Origin: Perca fluviatilis
Taxonomy: Eukaryota; Chordata; Actinopteri; Perciformes; Percidae
Length of the DNA: 64,000 nt
Assembly (NCBI RefSeq): GCF_010015445.1
Contig: NC_053118.1
Span: 8,754,907-8,818,906, forward strand
Direction of reading: 5' to 3'
Below are positions 1 through 11,103 of this stretch, piece after piece. The position numbers were made by a program, and so were the translations under genes. The stretch's first letter is position 1. Each line of letters opens with the position of its first letter. The notes below the pieces were generated by a model. That model was not told where the DNA came from and searched no databases. It saw nothing but the letters and a program-made list of their open reading frames with translations.

Positions 1-183
1 AGTATTTCTCTTTGTTTGAACTAATCAACCCTACCTTACACATTAATACTGGAAAAAGTGCCCCTTAAAACACATTAAGTCATTTTACGACGCGATTTTG
101 AATGACGACCATTCCCCGTAAATAAGGGCTCCCCCTCCCTACAAAAGCCAATTTAACCACTGGGTCTAAGTGATAATGAAAGG

Positions 184-852
184 TAGCCTGACGTGGTCAT
201 ACTCAGATTCTAGTCAGAAGGGTCACAATTCGTCACAATTCGCACGGCGTTTTTCCATACTGTTCTAACGCCGCTGGGCGCTCTCTCTCTCCAGTCTCTC
301 TCTATCTCGCTCCACCATATAACGCTACTAAGGCTCCGCTCCGTCTAAAACTCTGCCATTTCGTAAAGCTGTTTGTAACACAGAAATAAAATGGATTAAT
401 GATCATTTTATTCATATAGTTTATATCTGACTTTACCGGCTGACTTCTCTATTGGCCGTTGAAACAGGTAAGCCTCTAAAACCAGCCTCTGCCACTTGAA
501 CAGCTGAGTCGCAGCCACACCATCAGCTGGTTTGAGACAGGCCGGTTGAGGATTTTAAAATTAATGCGCTGTCGATATCTTCTATAACAGACGCGATGGT
601 GGAATCTACACACAGACATAATGAATCTAGCTACACGTGGCTCCAGCGGCAGCCACCTGTTGTAAACAAATTGAACCCAAGCGTTCTTGGTGACGTGGTT
701 GATTTGTTACTGTTGATCATCTATCCGACAATCTGATTGGTCCGAACAGATCCTGTTCGGGCAATAATTGCTTCTCAACGGAGCAAGTCCAGACCGAACT
801 TCCCGACCTCGAATGTTGTGGGCGGGGCTAAGTTCGGCTGGTACCCAGGCTA
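184..852. mobile_element. Candidate DNA transposon with TAGCCTG ends
   Basis: The segment starts TAGCCTGACGTGG and ends CCAGCC-type DNA whose reverse complement starts TAGCCTGGGTACC, so the termini share TAGCCTG. Inside is non-coding DNA with a CT-rich stretch near 283-305. No convincing target duplication is visible. Bases 1-183 show nothing recognisable. It may belong to the same broad group as the TAGCCT-ended elements at 9327 and 42542, but that is inference. Confidence 0.35.
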
Positions 853-1982
853 AAGGGAAGGTGCTTTAATGCTTCCTTTGTTACCCCCTTTAGCATATGA
901 TACACTGGAGATATTTGGCTCGTTCGAGATGAACTCATAGACAGTATGGATGAACTGCGCCTCGCCTGTAAAGTGGACGACAGCAGGAGGCAGCAGCAGG
1001 GGGCATGACAAAAAGCCACGGTAAAGTCGGACAGTTTGCAGCCGTTTCCAGCAGCCTTCAGGCTGAACAAGACCAGAAACACTCAAATCCTGTTAGGCCC
1101 GATTCCGATTTAAATAAAATGTTATCAAACCCATATATCAGCTCGTACACAGTCTCCAGTTGTTTTATAAAGACAGAGTAGCTGTCAAAATGCTCTACCT
1201 GCGATCTGGTGCTGATGCTAATAGGCTACACAACATACTGTAGATGATCCCTAATCTTAACGGATTTAGTCTCTCTGACTTCTAAATGTAACTATCAGCC
1301 ACACAACAGGTGTTCTTTACAGAATAAGCATCAGAGAAATAGCAATTAAAATCCCTCCAATTCAGAAACTATAAAAAGTTGATATAAAATGTTATCATGA
1401 TGAGTCGATTCTGAACCAATCAGCTGTTAGATCCGCTGAGAGCCAGGTGTTTCCCATCATGCCCTGGGTCCACCTGGGTCTTGCAGTAGGTGAAAAGCAA
1501 CTGCGCTGCCTGCGTCTCAAACCTGCAGCCCCCTTGATCTCGTGAGGTTATCGTTGCCCACGTGTGCATGACGTGAGAGCAAGTCAGGATCAAGTCGGAC
1601 ACAAATCTAACTGGCATGCATTGGGCGGTTCCGCTTCGGATACCGTCAAGCGGGATCTCTGGTCGTAATCAGTCCTTCACCGACCAATCAGCATTCATTA
1701 GCAGAATGCTAGCGTGTTATGGGCAACGACTCAAACTGTAAGAAATCGAAACGACAAGTACTCGTTCATTCAACTTTCGACCTATAATCCATGGTGAACT
1801 TGCAAAAACTCCAATCAAATCTGAGATTTCTCAACGACAATCAGGCGAAAGAGACAAATTTAGCCGTCTAGCTCCATAGAGTCCCATTCATTTTGCACTC
1901 GCCTGCGATCACCCCCAGTGGAACTCTGGTGGAACTGCAACCAAATTCGGTACAATGGGGCTAAATAGGGAGTGAACAGGCT
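853..1982. other. Non-coding stretch, unclassified
   Basis: I see no gene here. Short frames on the - strand (for example 828-1086 and 1420-1617) lack any recognisable domain. The part from about 1740 to 1960 reads like decayed transposon DNA, but no ends can be fixed. Confidence 0.3.
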
Positions 1983-2451
1983 GTTGGGTCTGGGAACACA
2001 CCATTGGCAGGGCTGAATCCGAGGGGCGGGATAAACAGTTGTCTTTCAAATTCCCTCTGCACGCAATAGGATAGCACTACAACCAGGCAGAACAACGAAG
2101 AAGGTGAGATCTTCCTTTTTTTAAGAATGACTTCAGTGCCGTTCTTTGTTCTTTTCTCAAAGAAAAGCTTAACTCCAAGTCTTCCAGAGTCGCGGCCAAC
2201 GCCGTTTCGAAAGACCACTGTTCGCCAGCAGCAGCAGCCATCTTCTTTGTTTTCAAGTAGCAGGGAATTCACGCGGAACCGTCGCAACTCTGCCGTCATT
2301 ATATTAAGCCCGCCCACCGACTCTATACACGATGTGATTGGCCTGACTAGAGTTTGGTTTTTCCAGCTCGCAAGCCAACAGAGAGTTGCTAGACGACCCT
2401 GGCTGCAAATTACATTTGCTGCTGCTAGGGTATGTCTAGCTTTCTAGGCTA
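1983..2451 (-). mobile_element. Helicase-carrying DNA transposon, copy 1 (truncated)
   Basis: This is an inverted copy of the element at 42542-43033. It ends at 2451 with CTAGGCTA, the complement of the TAGCCTAG start of the other copy. It lacks roughly the last 30 bases at the opposite end. It carries the N-terminal part of a helicase-like frame (separate entry). The + strand frame 2127-2447 is the antisense shadow of this element. Confidence 0.7.
2105..2241 (-). pseudogene. RecQ/DEAD-like helicase N-terminal fragment, copy 1
   Basis: From an ATG at 2241 the - strand reads MAAAAGEQWSFET, then an acidic linker and SLRKEQRTALKSFLKK, which resembles the Q-motif region of RecQ-type helicases (aromatic or basic residues, then EQ). 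The Walker A segment that follows in the related copies is absent, so this cannot make a helicase. It sits inside transposon copy 1 and matches the frame in the copy at 42716-42940, which means it was carried by the element. Host origin is inferred; the exact parent gene is not identified. Confidence 0.55.
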
Positions 2452-2754
2452 CCATTTCATCGTTTATATTCAGAATATAGAGTTCAACAGCGGACCGCCC
2501 ACTATACAAAGACGTGCTGTTTGGTTTTTATAATTTCTGCATTCTAAAACAAAAACAGTATTATATCATCAATCTTTTTATCTTGGCAAAGTTTTACATT
2601 CACAAAAGTAAATTCTGTAACAGAAAACCTCTATTTAAAATCTTTATGAATGAAATGCTACAATACTTACAAACTATTCAGCACTCTACAACGATAAAGC
2701 CTTAAAGACTCTGGATTTTTGTAAATTTCTTAATTGCATGAACGGCTGAATTAT

Positions 2755-2930
2755 TTTCAAGTGCCGCTTTAGACCATTGCCTAGTCTGCCTATATGCACG
2801 CACTGACGCGTCATGAAGTCATGTCATTAAGGAGGAAATTAGAAATTACCGTTTTTTTGTACCAGGCTGTAAACATGTTTATTTCTGCTGTGAAGTTGGA
2901 TATTTTAACATGGGGCTCTATGGGGAATAA
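2755..2930. repeat. Dispersed repeat R1, copy 1
   Basis: About 175 bases starting TTTTCAAGTGCCGCTTTAG and ending ACATGGGGCTCTA recur at 7383-7551 in the same orientation with roughly 90% identity by eye. There is no coding capacity and no clear terminal inverted repeat. The surrounding 2452-2754 and 2931-3695 are AT-rich non-coding DNA in which I see nothing else. Confidence 0.8.
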
Positions 2931-3695
2931 CTGAAGCGGCCACTCGAGGAGCTGCAGATCAGCTCCGCTGCTGCTTCAATAAAACACACATGACAAACAA
3001 AAAAAAAGTACATGACCTGACACACCTTCGATATTAAATTCAACACGTTCGTAAACAGTTAAAATATTGTAAAATAGATTTTTTCATCTATGAAATGTTA
3101 TTACATTTTACTTTGTCATACCTAGTTTCTCTCGCATGAACCTCCATAAGTCACACAAAAGTCTTTATTTTGAGCGAGTCTTTAGTGCGCCACAGACCGG
3201 GAAACATCTTTATTAGACGGGCTACTTTGGAAAACACCGGTGGCAGCAACTTCACGATTGCGCAGTAAGCATTAAAAAGTCCTCTGAAAGCGCTGCATGT
3301 TCCTTATGCCACAGGACATTTATGGGCTTAATGAATGAAAAAATAAATAAAAATGAATTAGCCTATCTTTATATACATCTTTTTACAACAGAGCCATCTC
3401 TAAGACACAATGCAAACACACAACAAACAATGTTTGTCAATGTTGTCATAGCCTAAGAGGACTGTCATAAGAAAAATGCAGTCCCACTGTAATTTACTGT
3501 TTAAAACACTCATAAAATGCTTGTTTATCATTGACCAATTTGCAATGATTAAGATTAGTGTATATGATAGAGTAGTGGCATAAGAATGTGCCAGAGGCCA
3601 CCAAATTTGGAATTTCAAACACAATAATTACTTCAAAATGTATAACTATGAGTCACTGAAATATATCTCTTTAAATGTCCCCAACACAACTCTTT

Positions 3696-4215
3696 CAGAC
3701 TGATCTCATAAAGTGGCATATGTATGACACGCCAATTCATATGCCATTCAAGACGCATAATTGCTTTTTAGCGTGTTTATCAACGCAATTCGCCAGCCAT
3801 TGACCTACATTCGCCGTAGCGAGTAGTATAAAGGGACGTAAGTGGGAGGGTGGGTAAAACACAGGACTTTCACCCAGGAGAGCTGTCCCGTGTGTGGTGA
3901 TTTTCAGCTTTTTTTTTTTTTTTTTTAAGTCTTCCCCAATGTTTCTTTCCTAAACCCAACCGTTTATTGTTTTCCTAAGCGTGTTTTTGTCGTTTTTCTT
4001 TTTTGTGTTACTAAAGCCTTTCCCAGTGTTCTTCTCGCGATAGTACGTCACGTTCTGGCGATAACAGACAACGTGGCGACGCCACGTGGTGTGTATGTTT
4101 ACGCTGTATACAGCGTAGACGTACACGTGGGTAGCTCAAAATGCGTACAGATAACACGCCATTTCGCTTTAGGAAAGTGCCGTGTATGTTTACGCAAAGT
4201 CATGATGCCATGTTG
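3696..4215. mobile_element. Candidate non-autonomous DNA transposon
   Basis: The block starts CTGATCTCATAAAGTGGCAT and holds a tRNA-like stretch, GGGTAAAACACAGGACTTTC (3853-3872), that also occurs in inverted form in the fold-back element at 23529-24217. A T-run follows at 3909-3926. The right end is uncertain, near the GTCATGATGCCA at about 4200. Assignment rests on the shared internal segment only. Confidence 0.35.
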
Positions 4216-4234
4216 ACTCTTTTGCAGTTTAGGG

Positions 4235-4715
4235 CAGTGTTTCTCAAATGGGGGTATGTGTACAACTAGGGGTACTTTAGAGGACTGCAGGGGGTACGTG
4301 AGATATTTAACAAAATGTTTAGTAGTTACAAGGCTGGTTGTCCAGAACATTTTTTTTTCCCTAACAGAAATGTGACATTTGTGTCGCCTTCTTTGGACCT
4401 ATTCTTCGCTTTTTTCGAAGTTATGTCACTGTTTTTGAAGTTTTTGATACTATTTTGACCTATTCTTGCCTTACTTCCTTCCTTCTTTCTACCATCTTTC
4501 TCCAAGGTTTTGTCTTTTTTTTTACAGTTATTGTCTCCTTTTTTCATCAGCATTTAAATGTTTTTCCAGGTACAAGGCTGTTTACAGCCCTGTACTGTTC
4601 CTCTTTATACAGACTTTTTTTTCTACCAAAAATGATTAGTGCTGGTCAGGGGTTACTTGGCTTAAAGAAACAATTCAAAAGGGGTACATTATTGAAAAAA
4701 GCTTGAGAACCACTG
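4235..4715. mobile_element. hAT-type MITE with perfect 8-bp target duplication
   Basis: The element starts CAGTGTTTCTCAA and its other end reads, in complement, CAGTGGTTCTCAA: the 13-bp inverted ends typical of hAT transposons. It is flanked on both sides by GTTTAGGG (4227-4234 and 4716-4723), an 8-bp target duplication as expected for hAT. At 481 bp it encodes no transposase and is non-autonomous. The small frames inside it are not genes. Confidence 0.9.
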
Positions 4716-5437
4716 GTTTAGGGTATATTTTCATTTCTTAAAAGCATGGTCATTATTGTCACTGTGTTAGTTTCTTATATAAGCAGTCCCTCAGAAAACA
4801 CTGATATTTCAACCACCGATAGTAAAGCAACACCAGCATCATACTGACTGCAAAAACAAAAATAAAAAACATCTACTGAAAAAAACAACTAAAATACTGA
4901 ATACAAATGAGCATAAAATTTAAAAAAATATATAAAAGTTCAAACAATATGCAACACAACAAATCACCACAATATCACGTCTGCCTCTTCTTCTTCTTTT
5001 AAGGCAGACGGCATCTGTAATGTTGCATTGCTGCTACCTTCTGCAACTTTACTGTACCACCTTCTTCTTGTGGGCTTTTCTGCCTCTTCTACCTGTTTCC
5101 TGTTTCATCATGTGACACAGAGCAGTCACATGGTACTTGGTTTACCTAACCAGGAAGAGATGAGTGCAGCTCAGTAGTAAATCCAGGAAGAAGAGAGGGC
5201 AGTCATATGCCTGCAATAACTATACATACACTGATTATTTCAGGTAAACAGGTAAGAGACCATCGTTTTTATAATTTTCTTTAATTGCTTTTCAGTAATG
5301 TAAAACAATCTTGCATTTCTGGTGTGTGTGTTTAGGTAAACAGGATCTCTGTTGCTCGAGTGTTCTTTGGCTCACAGTAACTTTCTTTCTCCGGGCCAAG
5401 ATATCAGACCTAATTCATGTAGTAAGAAAACGAAACG
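4716..5437. other. Non-coding stretch
   Basis: AT-rich DNA without a recognisable gene. A local TTCTTCTTCTTT pyrimidine run lies near 4987. Nothing else stands out. Confidence 0.3.
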
Positions 5438-5618
5438 TATACGTGCAGTTTAGTGTCCCAAATTCCTCATACAATGGCCTTAATTAATTATGAACCTGTT
5501 AAACCACCTGTGTTACCCTAACCTTTACCCTAACCCTAACCTGTCTCAAATAAGACCCTCATCATTTGGGACACTCCATTTTTGGAAAATATTTTGGCAC
5601 ACTAAACTGCACGTATAC
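5438..5618. mobile_element. Short inverted-repeat element
   Basis: The ends are near-perfect inverted repeats of about 23 bases (GTATACGTGCAGTTTAGTGT at the left, its complement at the right). Total length is 181 bp and it has no coding capacity. A second, weaker inverted pair (AGTGTCCCAAAT and its complement near 5565) lies inside. It is a MITE-like fold-back element of unknown family. Confidence 0.65.
5515..5541. repeat. Short interstitial telomere-like repeat
   Basis: The + strand reads ACCCTAACCTTTACCCTAACCC and so on: about four CCCTAA-type units with one imperfect unit, matching the vertebrate telomere repeat. It lies in the centre of the inverted-repeat element at 5438-5618. Confidence 0.7.
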
Positions 5619-6783
5619 CAACAAAACATATAGGGGGAGTGGTTGTGGGAGGGGGATGGGGTCGTCTTCATGAAGAGCTGCTAAGTTATTTCATCTATTT
5701 TGGTCTGTCTACAAAGCTGCGTTTCCCATGGTGATCTAAATGAGAACACTTTAAAATCTCATATTGTTCTCAATTCAATTATCTAAACTTGGAATTCATA
5801 CCATATACACAAGTTTTCCTAATTTCAAGATAAATCAACTTAAATGTTATTCATTTAAGTTCTTATTTTCATACCACTTCAGATTCAGAGCATATAAACA
5901 CGAGTTGTTCTGACTTAAATTAAACCTCAAATGATGAGTTAAGTAAATGTACTGCTGAGAGTTTACTTATTAAATTAGGTTTTTAAATAAACATGATCAG
6001 CATATTAGCTGTTTTCCAGCAGAGAGTTAAAATCCCTCTGTAGTTTGAAGAAAACAAACATGATGGAAACTTTCTGTACGTCTTTAAACCGATGTTAACA
6101 TAAGTCATGGTTGTTTCTTTTATAATAATAAAAAACAATCCTTGGTGAATGTTAGTATAGAACTCAGTCTGTACCCCCTTACACTCATATTTAACAAGAT
6201 TAGTGGGAGCAGTTGTTGATTCAACTTAATAACTTAAAGGTTTCCTGTGGATTCTTGACCTCTAGGTCGCTGTGGAGAAGTTTTTTCACGAGTGGGTCCA
6301 CGTTTTGTTTTTCTCGTGCACAAGGACGCACATGCATGCGCACATGTATGCGGGTTCCCATGTCCCCCCTTACTCAAATCACAGACTGCTTGGCTTGTAC
6401 TCCCACAAAGTATGCCTCTGTGTTATGACGTTTTGAGTTCTTTATTTACACTTTGCACAGTAAATCTGCAACTATGCGGCCATTAGTTAAAGAAAAACCC
6501 CACAATGCATAGCATTGTGACATTAAATCGATAATGGCAGTCGAATTGCACATCATAAGAAAATAAACAAAACATGAAATAAGTTGGCAAGATGGCACTT
6601 TTAACTGTAATCACACACACTCGTCTAAAGTTAAACACTGTTAAGATAGTTGAATTGTCAGTTTGCAAGCAACACTAAAAGTAAAAAAATCCATCTTTCC
6701 TCCAAAACCCATTCCACTAAGTTTAATAAGCAGCCATTCCCTCCATGTCAAAATATACTATTGTAATCAGCTCTTTCATTTTC
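5619..6783. other. Non-coding stretch
   Basis: No gene recognised. The frames at 6213-6486 and 6483-6668 show no domain. Bases 6653-6683 recur as a direct repeat at 7551-7580. Confidence 0.3.
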
Positions 6784-6929
6784 AATGCCTTTTCCACCTA
6801 ATTAATCACTCTAACTAGAGCATCTGTTGTGGAGCGTTCTTTTCGAAATCCACTTTGTATGTTAGTCAGTAATCCTCTCTGTTTCAAGATATGCGATATC
6901 ATGCGAACTATTTTCCTATCCATCCATTT
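6784..6929 (-). pseudogene. LINE reverse transcriptase fragment (jockey/CR1-like)
   Basis: On the - strand the frame starting at 6929 reads KWMDRKIVRMISHILKQRGL, then LLTNIQSGFRKERSTTDALV. The QSGFRKxRSTTDAL block is the conserved N-terminal (fingers) motif of non-LTR reverse transcriptases. A stop codon interrupts it, and neither the catalytic YxDD box nor an endonuclease is next to it. It is a short dead relic; the clade is only a guess from the motif style. Confidence 0.7.
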
Positions 6930-7382
6930 GCATTAACAAAACCTTGTGTGTGTGAAACACACAGACACTCACACACACAGGCCTACACACAAGTTCGAAG
7001 CAAGGCGCATATCAGCAGGTTCACAACTTAAAACCACTAGAGAAAAAAATGCTTTTTTCTGTGTGCATCTTCCCTGGGGAAATCAATTTGATTCAATATG
7101 ATCCTCTCTCTGTCAAAATGTCCATTAGTTCTTGCGTTGTTGTTGTTGGCTTTTTGCTGGGATGTTTCATATCCTCCTCACCTTGTCCACGTATAGGTAT
7201 CGACACCATATGTTTAACTGCCTCAATGTATCTGTCACTCCCAGTAACGCTTGTGGCTCCACCGGTCTCTGGTTTGGTCTGGATTAGTGATTTTGATGAC
7301 AGACACACATTCCTTACCAATGGACTTCAAGAGGCAACAAAATGAGGGCCCAACAGTTGACATTCTTTAATAAGCCTACATG

Positions 7383-7551
7383 TTTTTCAAGTGCCGCTTT
7401 AGGCCATTGCCTGTCTGCCTATACACACACGCGCAGACGCGTCATGAAGTCATGTCATGAAGGAGGAAATTAGAAATTACCGTTTTTTTGTACCAGGCTG
7501 TAAACATGTTTATTTCGGCTGTGAAGTTGGATATTTAAACATGGGGCTCTA
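7383..7551. repeat. Dispersed repeat R1, copy 2
   Basis: This is the second copy of the repeat at 2755-2930, same strand, with scattered substitutions and small indels. It is followed directly by AATTGTCAGTTTGCAAGC, which also occurs at 6653-6670. Confidence 0.8.
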
Positions 7552-7920
7552 ATTGTCAGTTTGCAAGCAACACTGAAAGTAGTAGTAGTTGTTGTAGTAG
7601 TACTAGTTGAACAAACAGTTGAGGAGAAAAAGGTGAAAGTAGCAGCAATCGATGTCAGTCAAAAGAAAGGCAATGAAAGCAGTTGAAATGTCATTTGAGG
7701 AGTAAGCACTGAAAGTGATTGCGCTGTCAATGTTGAACATTCTGCGCAATACACACTAACGTTCATGAATCCGAAATGCCTGGAAACAACAGTAAAACTG
7801 CCATTTATCAAACAACATTAGCAAAGTAGATCTTTACCACCTTGAATAACATGTATGTCTGTTTGGGTATGTGAGTAAACCATTTGTAAATCTATATTCT
7901 CCACAATTCTTTTTTTAGAA
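7552..7920 (+). promoter_or_regulatory. DNA upstream of naga coding exon 1
   Basis: The last bases before the ATG read TTCTTTTTTTAG then AA and ATG, which is a good polypyrimidine tract and splice acceptor. This suggests that an untranslated 5' exon lies further upstream and that the promoter is not immediately adjacent. No TATA box or CpG-rich promoter can be pointed to with confidence. A short GTA-rich run lies at about 7580-7600. Confidence 0.35.
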
Positions 7921-8075
7921 ATGGGGCTCTTAGCAGCAACTCCGCTCCTTGTCATGATCTCACTGACTGTGTCGCTAGACAACGGACTGCTGAAGACTCC
8001 ACCTATGGGATGGATGGCCTGGGAACGCTTTCGCTGTGATATTGACTGTAAAGATGACCCAGAGAATTGCATCGG
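7921..8075 (+). CDS. naga: naga coding exon 1: signal peptide and start of alpha-N-acetylgalactosaminidase
   Basis: The frame starts [18 protein letters not shown], a hydrophobic signal peptide as expected for a lysosomal enzyme. The mature start follows: [19 protein letters not shown], and then [14 protein letters not shown]. The family enzyme is a glycoside hydrolase 27 that removes terminal alpha-N-acetylgalactosamine from glycoproteins and glycolipids in lysosomes. PPMGWxAWERF holds the conserved substrate-pocket tryptophan, and the cysteines fit the family's disulfides. The exon ends in phase 2 at a GTATGA donor and joins 9041 in frame. The paralogue gla is less likely, because TPPMGWxAWERFRC matches naga better. 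The start codon is the first ATG after the acceptor-like TTTTTTTAG. Confidence 0.88.
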
Positions 8076-9040
8076 GTATGATCAATAAGGGAGTTTCTGT
8101 GATTTAGATTAGATAGAAAGATAGCTGTAGACAATTTTGAAAATGAACACAATACATGTTCTCGTAATTTTGCTGTAGAAGCCATTTAACATGGAACATG
8201 ACAGCTAAGCAAATATTTGATAGTTACAATATTGAGGTTAGTATATTTACAGAGGGATATTGGGTTTAGTAAGATCATAATAGACTAACAGCCAATACAT
8301 AAATATCCTAAATATGTTATTTTATATATAGAATCCCATATATACATTTAGCAGTATTGTTCAGAGTTGGACAGAAGCTGAGAGTGGTTGGTTTTGTTTT
8401 CTTAAAATTACTGTTGATTGTTTTGACACCTCCAGAAAATAAACAACTGACTCATGGCCACGCTTATCTTCTGCAGAGATGATACATGCATTTCAATCAG
8501 GAGAGACTTGTTTGCAGATATGCAAAAGGTTTAACGTACAAGAGCATGTAGCTGTACAGAGTATTGGAGATTGAACTCCATCGTTATATTAATACATTTA
8601 ATAAAGGGGTAGGGAACCATGCTGTAACCAGTTAGTTAACCAATTAGTTCCAATTGCAGATTACATTCGGGAGGTTTAGTTATACAACATATGTTTACAG
8701 CAGTGAAATATTATGTTATGCAAACAAACTTTAACTGGCATAAAATCTGCTAGGTAGAAATTGGTGTTGTGATATAGGCCTATGTGTTGAATCCAGGAAT
8801 AGGACAAATACTTTTGTTTCTGTGCCTCACAGGAGTTGTAAGTGGAAACAATAGGCGCTTTATAAATGGCCACACGGTGGTGCTATTCACATCCAAATAA
8901 TTAATCAACTCTGCCTTGGCCAATGACCTTAGCCTTCCACCATATTAAATTGAGAAGGATGCAGAAGTTCTGACTAAAAAAAGTATAAATGTGTTTCATG
9001 AATGGCTGACAACCTCTGTCTTCCTTTTCTCTGCCCAAAG
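8076..9040 (+). other. naga: naga intron after coding exon 1
   Basis: 965 bases between the GTATGA donor and the CTCTGCCCAAAG acceptor. It is AT-rich non-coding DNA with no clear transposon boundaries. Confidence 0.75.
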
Positions 9041-9181
9041 CGAAACTCTGTTTAGAGACATGGCTGACCGGTTGGCTGAGGATGGCTGGAAGGAGCTGGG
9101 CTATGAGTATGTAATCATAGACGACTGCTGGATGTCCATGCTGAGAGATGAACTAGGGAGGCTGCAACCGGAACCCTCCAG
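9041..9181 (+). CDS. naga: naga coding exon 2: first catalytic-pocket segment
   Basis: After the acceptor CTGCCCAAAG the frame reads ETLFRDMADRLAEDGWKELG, then YEYVIIDDCWMSMLRDELGR and LQPEPS. The IDDCW motif supplies the paired aspartates that bind the sugar in GH27 enzymes, and DMADRLAxDGW is strongly conserved in animal naga. The exon ends at AG before a GTTGGT donor. In the family the next residues would be RFPxGI; no such exon is visible downstream in this window. Exons 1 and 2 together give about 97 of the roughly 410 residues normal for the family. Confidence 0.88.
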
Positions 9182-9326
9182 GTTGGTCTCCTTTTCTCAC
9201 TTTGCAAAATCAGCATGTCTGTGCTCTATCAACAGTCATTACTGTGCAATTATTTGTCTTAAAAGCAATACAGTAGAGACTTTCAGTTTCACTCATTTAA
9301 ATTGTCCTAATGGCCCCCTGGAGTAC

Positions 9327-9922
9327 TAGCCTGGCTCTGCCCTCCTACGTACTTCCGCTCAATTTTCATTTCCCTTCAGTACTCTGTCTGGGTTTGCGGT
9401 ATATTCTTGGGTTTTCTCCAGCCAAATATTGGCGGTCCAATCAGCGACCAGAGGGAGTGGCTTAGAACGATGACGTTGAGAACGTGCGCTAGAAAGATGC
9501 GAGCGAAGCCATTCGGTCTGTTTTGGCAACGCTGCCGAATATCCAGAAGTTAAAGCCCGAGCAAGAACAATCTTTGTTGAGTTGTGTTGGTGGCCATGAT
9601 GTTGAGGCCCTCCTCCCCACGGGGTTCGGGAAAAGTTAGATTTTCCAGCTCGCTCCGTTAATAGTGAAGGAGTTGGCTAAGGCTAACGCTAGCGATGCTA
9701 ATGCTAAATATAGGCCGATAGTTGTCGGTCTCCCCTCTTGTTGCACATGTGCATGACCAAACGTTAGCGATTGGTTATGGCAGATCCAGAGAGGCTCTGG
9801 GCAGATCCAATAGTTTTAAACTTCAACAGAGTACCCGCCTTCAAGGAAGTTAACACTTGTCAATGGAGAGTGGCCAGACTCTGTACAAATGAAATGTATA
9901 AGAGTCTGGTAGGACCAGGCTA
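9327..9922. mobile_element. Helicase-carrying DNA transposon, copy 3 (in naga intron)
   Basis: The ends are imperfect inverted repeats: TAGCCTGGCTCTGCC at the left and, in complement, TAGCCTGGTCCTACC at the right. It lies 145 bases after naga exon 2. Inside is a frame with helicase Q-motif and Walker A signatures (separate entry). The target duplication is not clear; AGTAC occurs near both ends but is not directly adjacent on the right. Confidence 0.65.
9535..9760 (+). pseudogene. RecQ/DEAD-like helicase fragment with Q motif and Walker A, copy 3
   Basis: The frame reads KLKPEQEQSLLSCVGGHDVE, then ALLPTGFGKS, a stop codon, and IFQLAPLIVKELAKA, ending near YRPIVVGLPS. KPEQ is the RecQ Q-motif core, GFGKS is the Walker A ATP-binding loop, and RPIVV fits motif Ia. 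A TAG directly after the GKS serine (9637-9639) breaks the frame. The DEAH box and later motifs are absent. The fragment is bounded by transposon ends, so it was carried by the element. Confidence 0.7.
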
Positions 9923-10303
9923 CTGAAGTACAGTTTTGATTTCAAAGATTCCAAGAGACAGAATATGCCATACTCAGGTAGATTTAGTCAACAGGTCCAG
10001 ATTCTAGCCGGATATTTAAACGGTGTAAATTAATATGTCTCTCCAAGCCACATACCCACATTAATCTACATAAGTAGGCGATGGCGTGTGGAAGTATCAA
10101 AGACGATGACACTGTGCCTGTGTCTTGTATATGTTTAGTCGGTGGTTCACAACCTTTTTGACCTGGTCTTAAAATGTACTTATTTCTGACCTATCCTCAT
10201 CAGTTGTATATGTTTATGCATTAGGACCAGGTTAGTCTCGCATTGACAGACCTATCTCCACAGCACTGCAGAGTAAGGTCAGGCTCCACCACACTTCATT
10301 CCA
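9923..10303. other. Non-coding intronic DNA
   Basis: No exon of naga is visible. Bases from about 10235 to 10303 may be the left half of an older repeat whose right half resumes after 12736, which would make the Harbinger element at 10304-12736 an insertion into it. That reading is inference. Confidence 0.3.
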
Positions 10304-10434
10304 GGGTGGTATTTCAGGTAGAAGGTTTAACAAACTCTGACTCTAATTCTGAGTTGATTTACCCTGAGATGGGAAACTCTGAGTTTTCGGTTTCAGAACA
10401 GCTGATTTGAGTTGGTTCAATCAACTCAGAGTAG

Positions 10435-11103
10435 TGGTGCGTTCTTTTTGTCCACCGAAGTCGATCTACGAGTAGTTTTCCGGAGTTACGAACCGGAAGT
10501 TGCAAAAAGAATGCCACAAGGTCGTATATACGACTTGTCAAGTCGTCTGAACTCAGAGGACCCCGAGTTCACTTTCAAAGATGGCTACATCGTGCATCAC
10601 ACGTAGTAAACATTGTGGTTTTTTCTACAATTTTAAGCACTTTTGTCGTTGTTGTAACCAAATGAAGAAGTCGTACACATAGCACTGTATACTGCTACCT
10701 ATAGGCATGTCGCTAGAGTCTTATTATGAGTTAAATACCGCCTAATATAGTTATTTGGTAGCTTGTGCAGCTGAAATTGGCTAGAGACGCTCGGTTGCTA
10801 TATGACAACAATGGCTTTAAGCCGAGTCTTGAGCAGAAAGCAGAGCAGTAGCCTAACGTTAATGTTAATCAAAATGTAATTTTCATGTATCAAACTGTGA
10901 AATAAATTTGTGTAATATGTCAATAATTGGGTGAATAGATTCCTAAATGTTACTAAAAATGTTACAAAAATCCATCTTTTCTCCGACTCGTAGTATTGTG
11001 TGACAAAAAGAAAGCAGCAACCCGCGGTTATTCGTTTTTTGACATGGATGTGACGTCACACTCGAGCTACTAGTCGCGATTACAAGACAAAAAGAACGCA
11101 CCA
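10435..11103. mobile_element. Nested inverted-repeat element
   Basis: It starts TGGTGCGTTCTTTTTGTC and ends with the exact complement, an 18-bp inverted repeat. Flanks are TAG on the left and TAA on the right, a possible degenerate 3-bp target site. The 669-bp interior has no recognisable gene. Confidence 0.7.

Noticed and set aside
2127..2447. + strand frame of 106 residues, matched by an inverted frame at 42546-42947
   Set aside because: Antisense of the helicase carrier element; the similarity is due to the shared transposon.
7921..9181. Assignment of the glycosidase exons to alpha-galactosidase A (gla)
   Set aside because: TPPMGWxAWERFRC and INPSGVVMWY fit naga; gla has TPTMGWLHWERF and a different C terminus.
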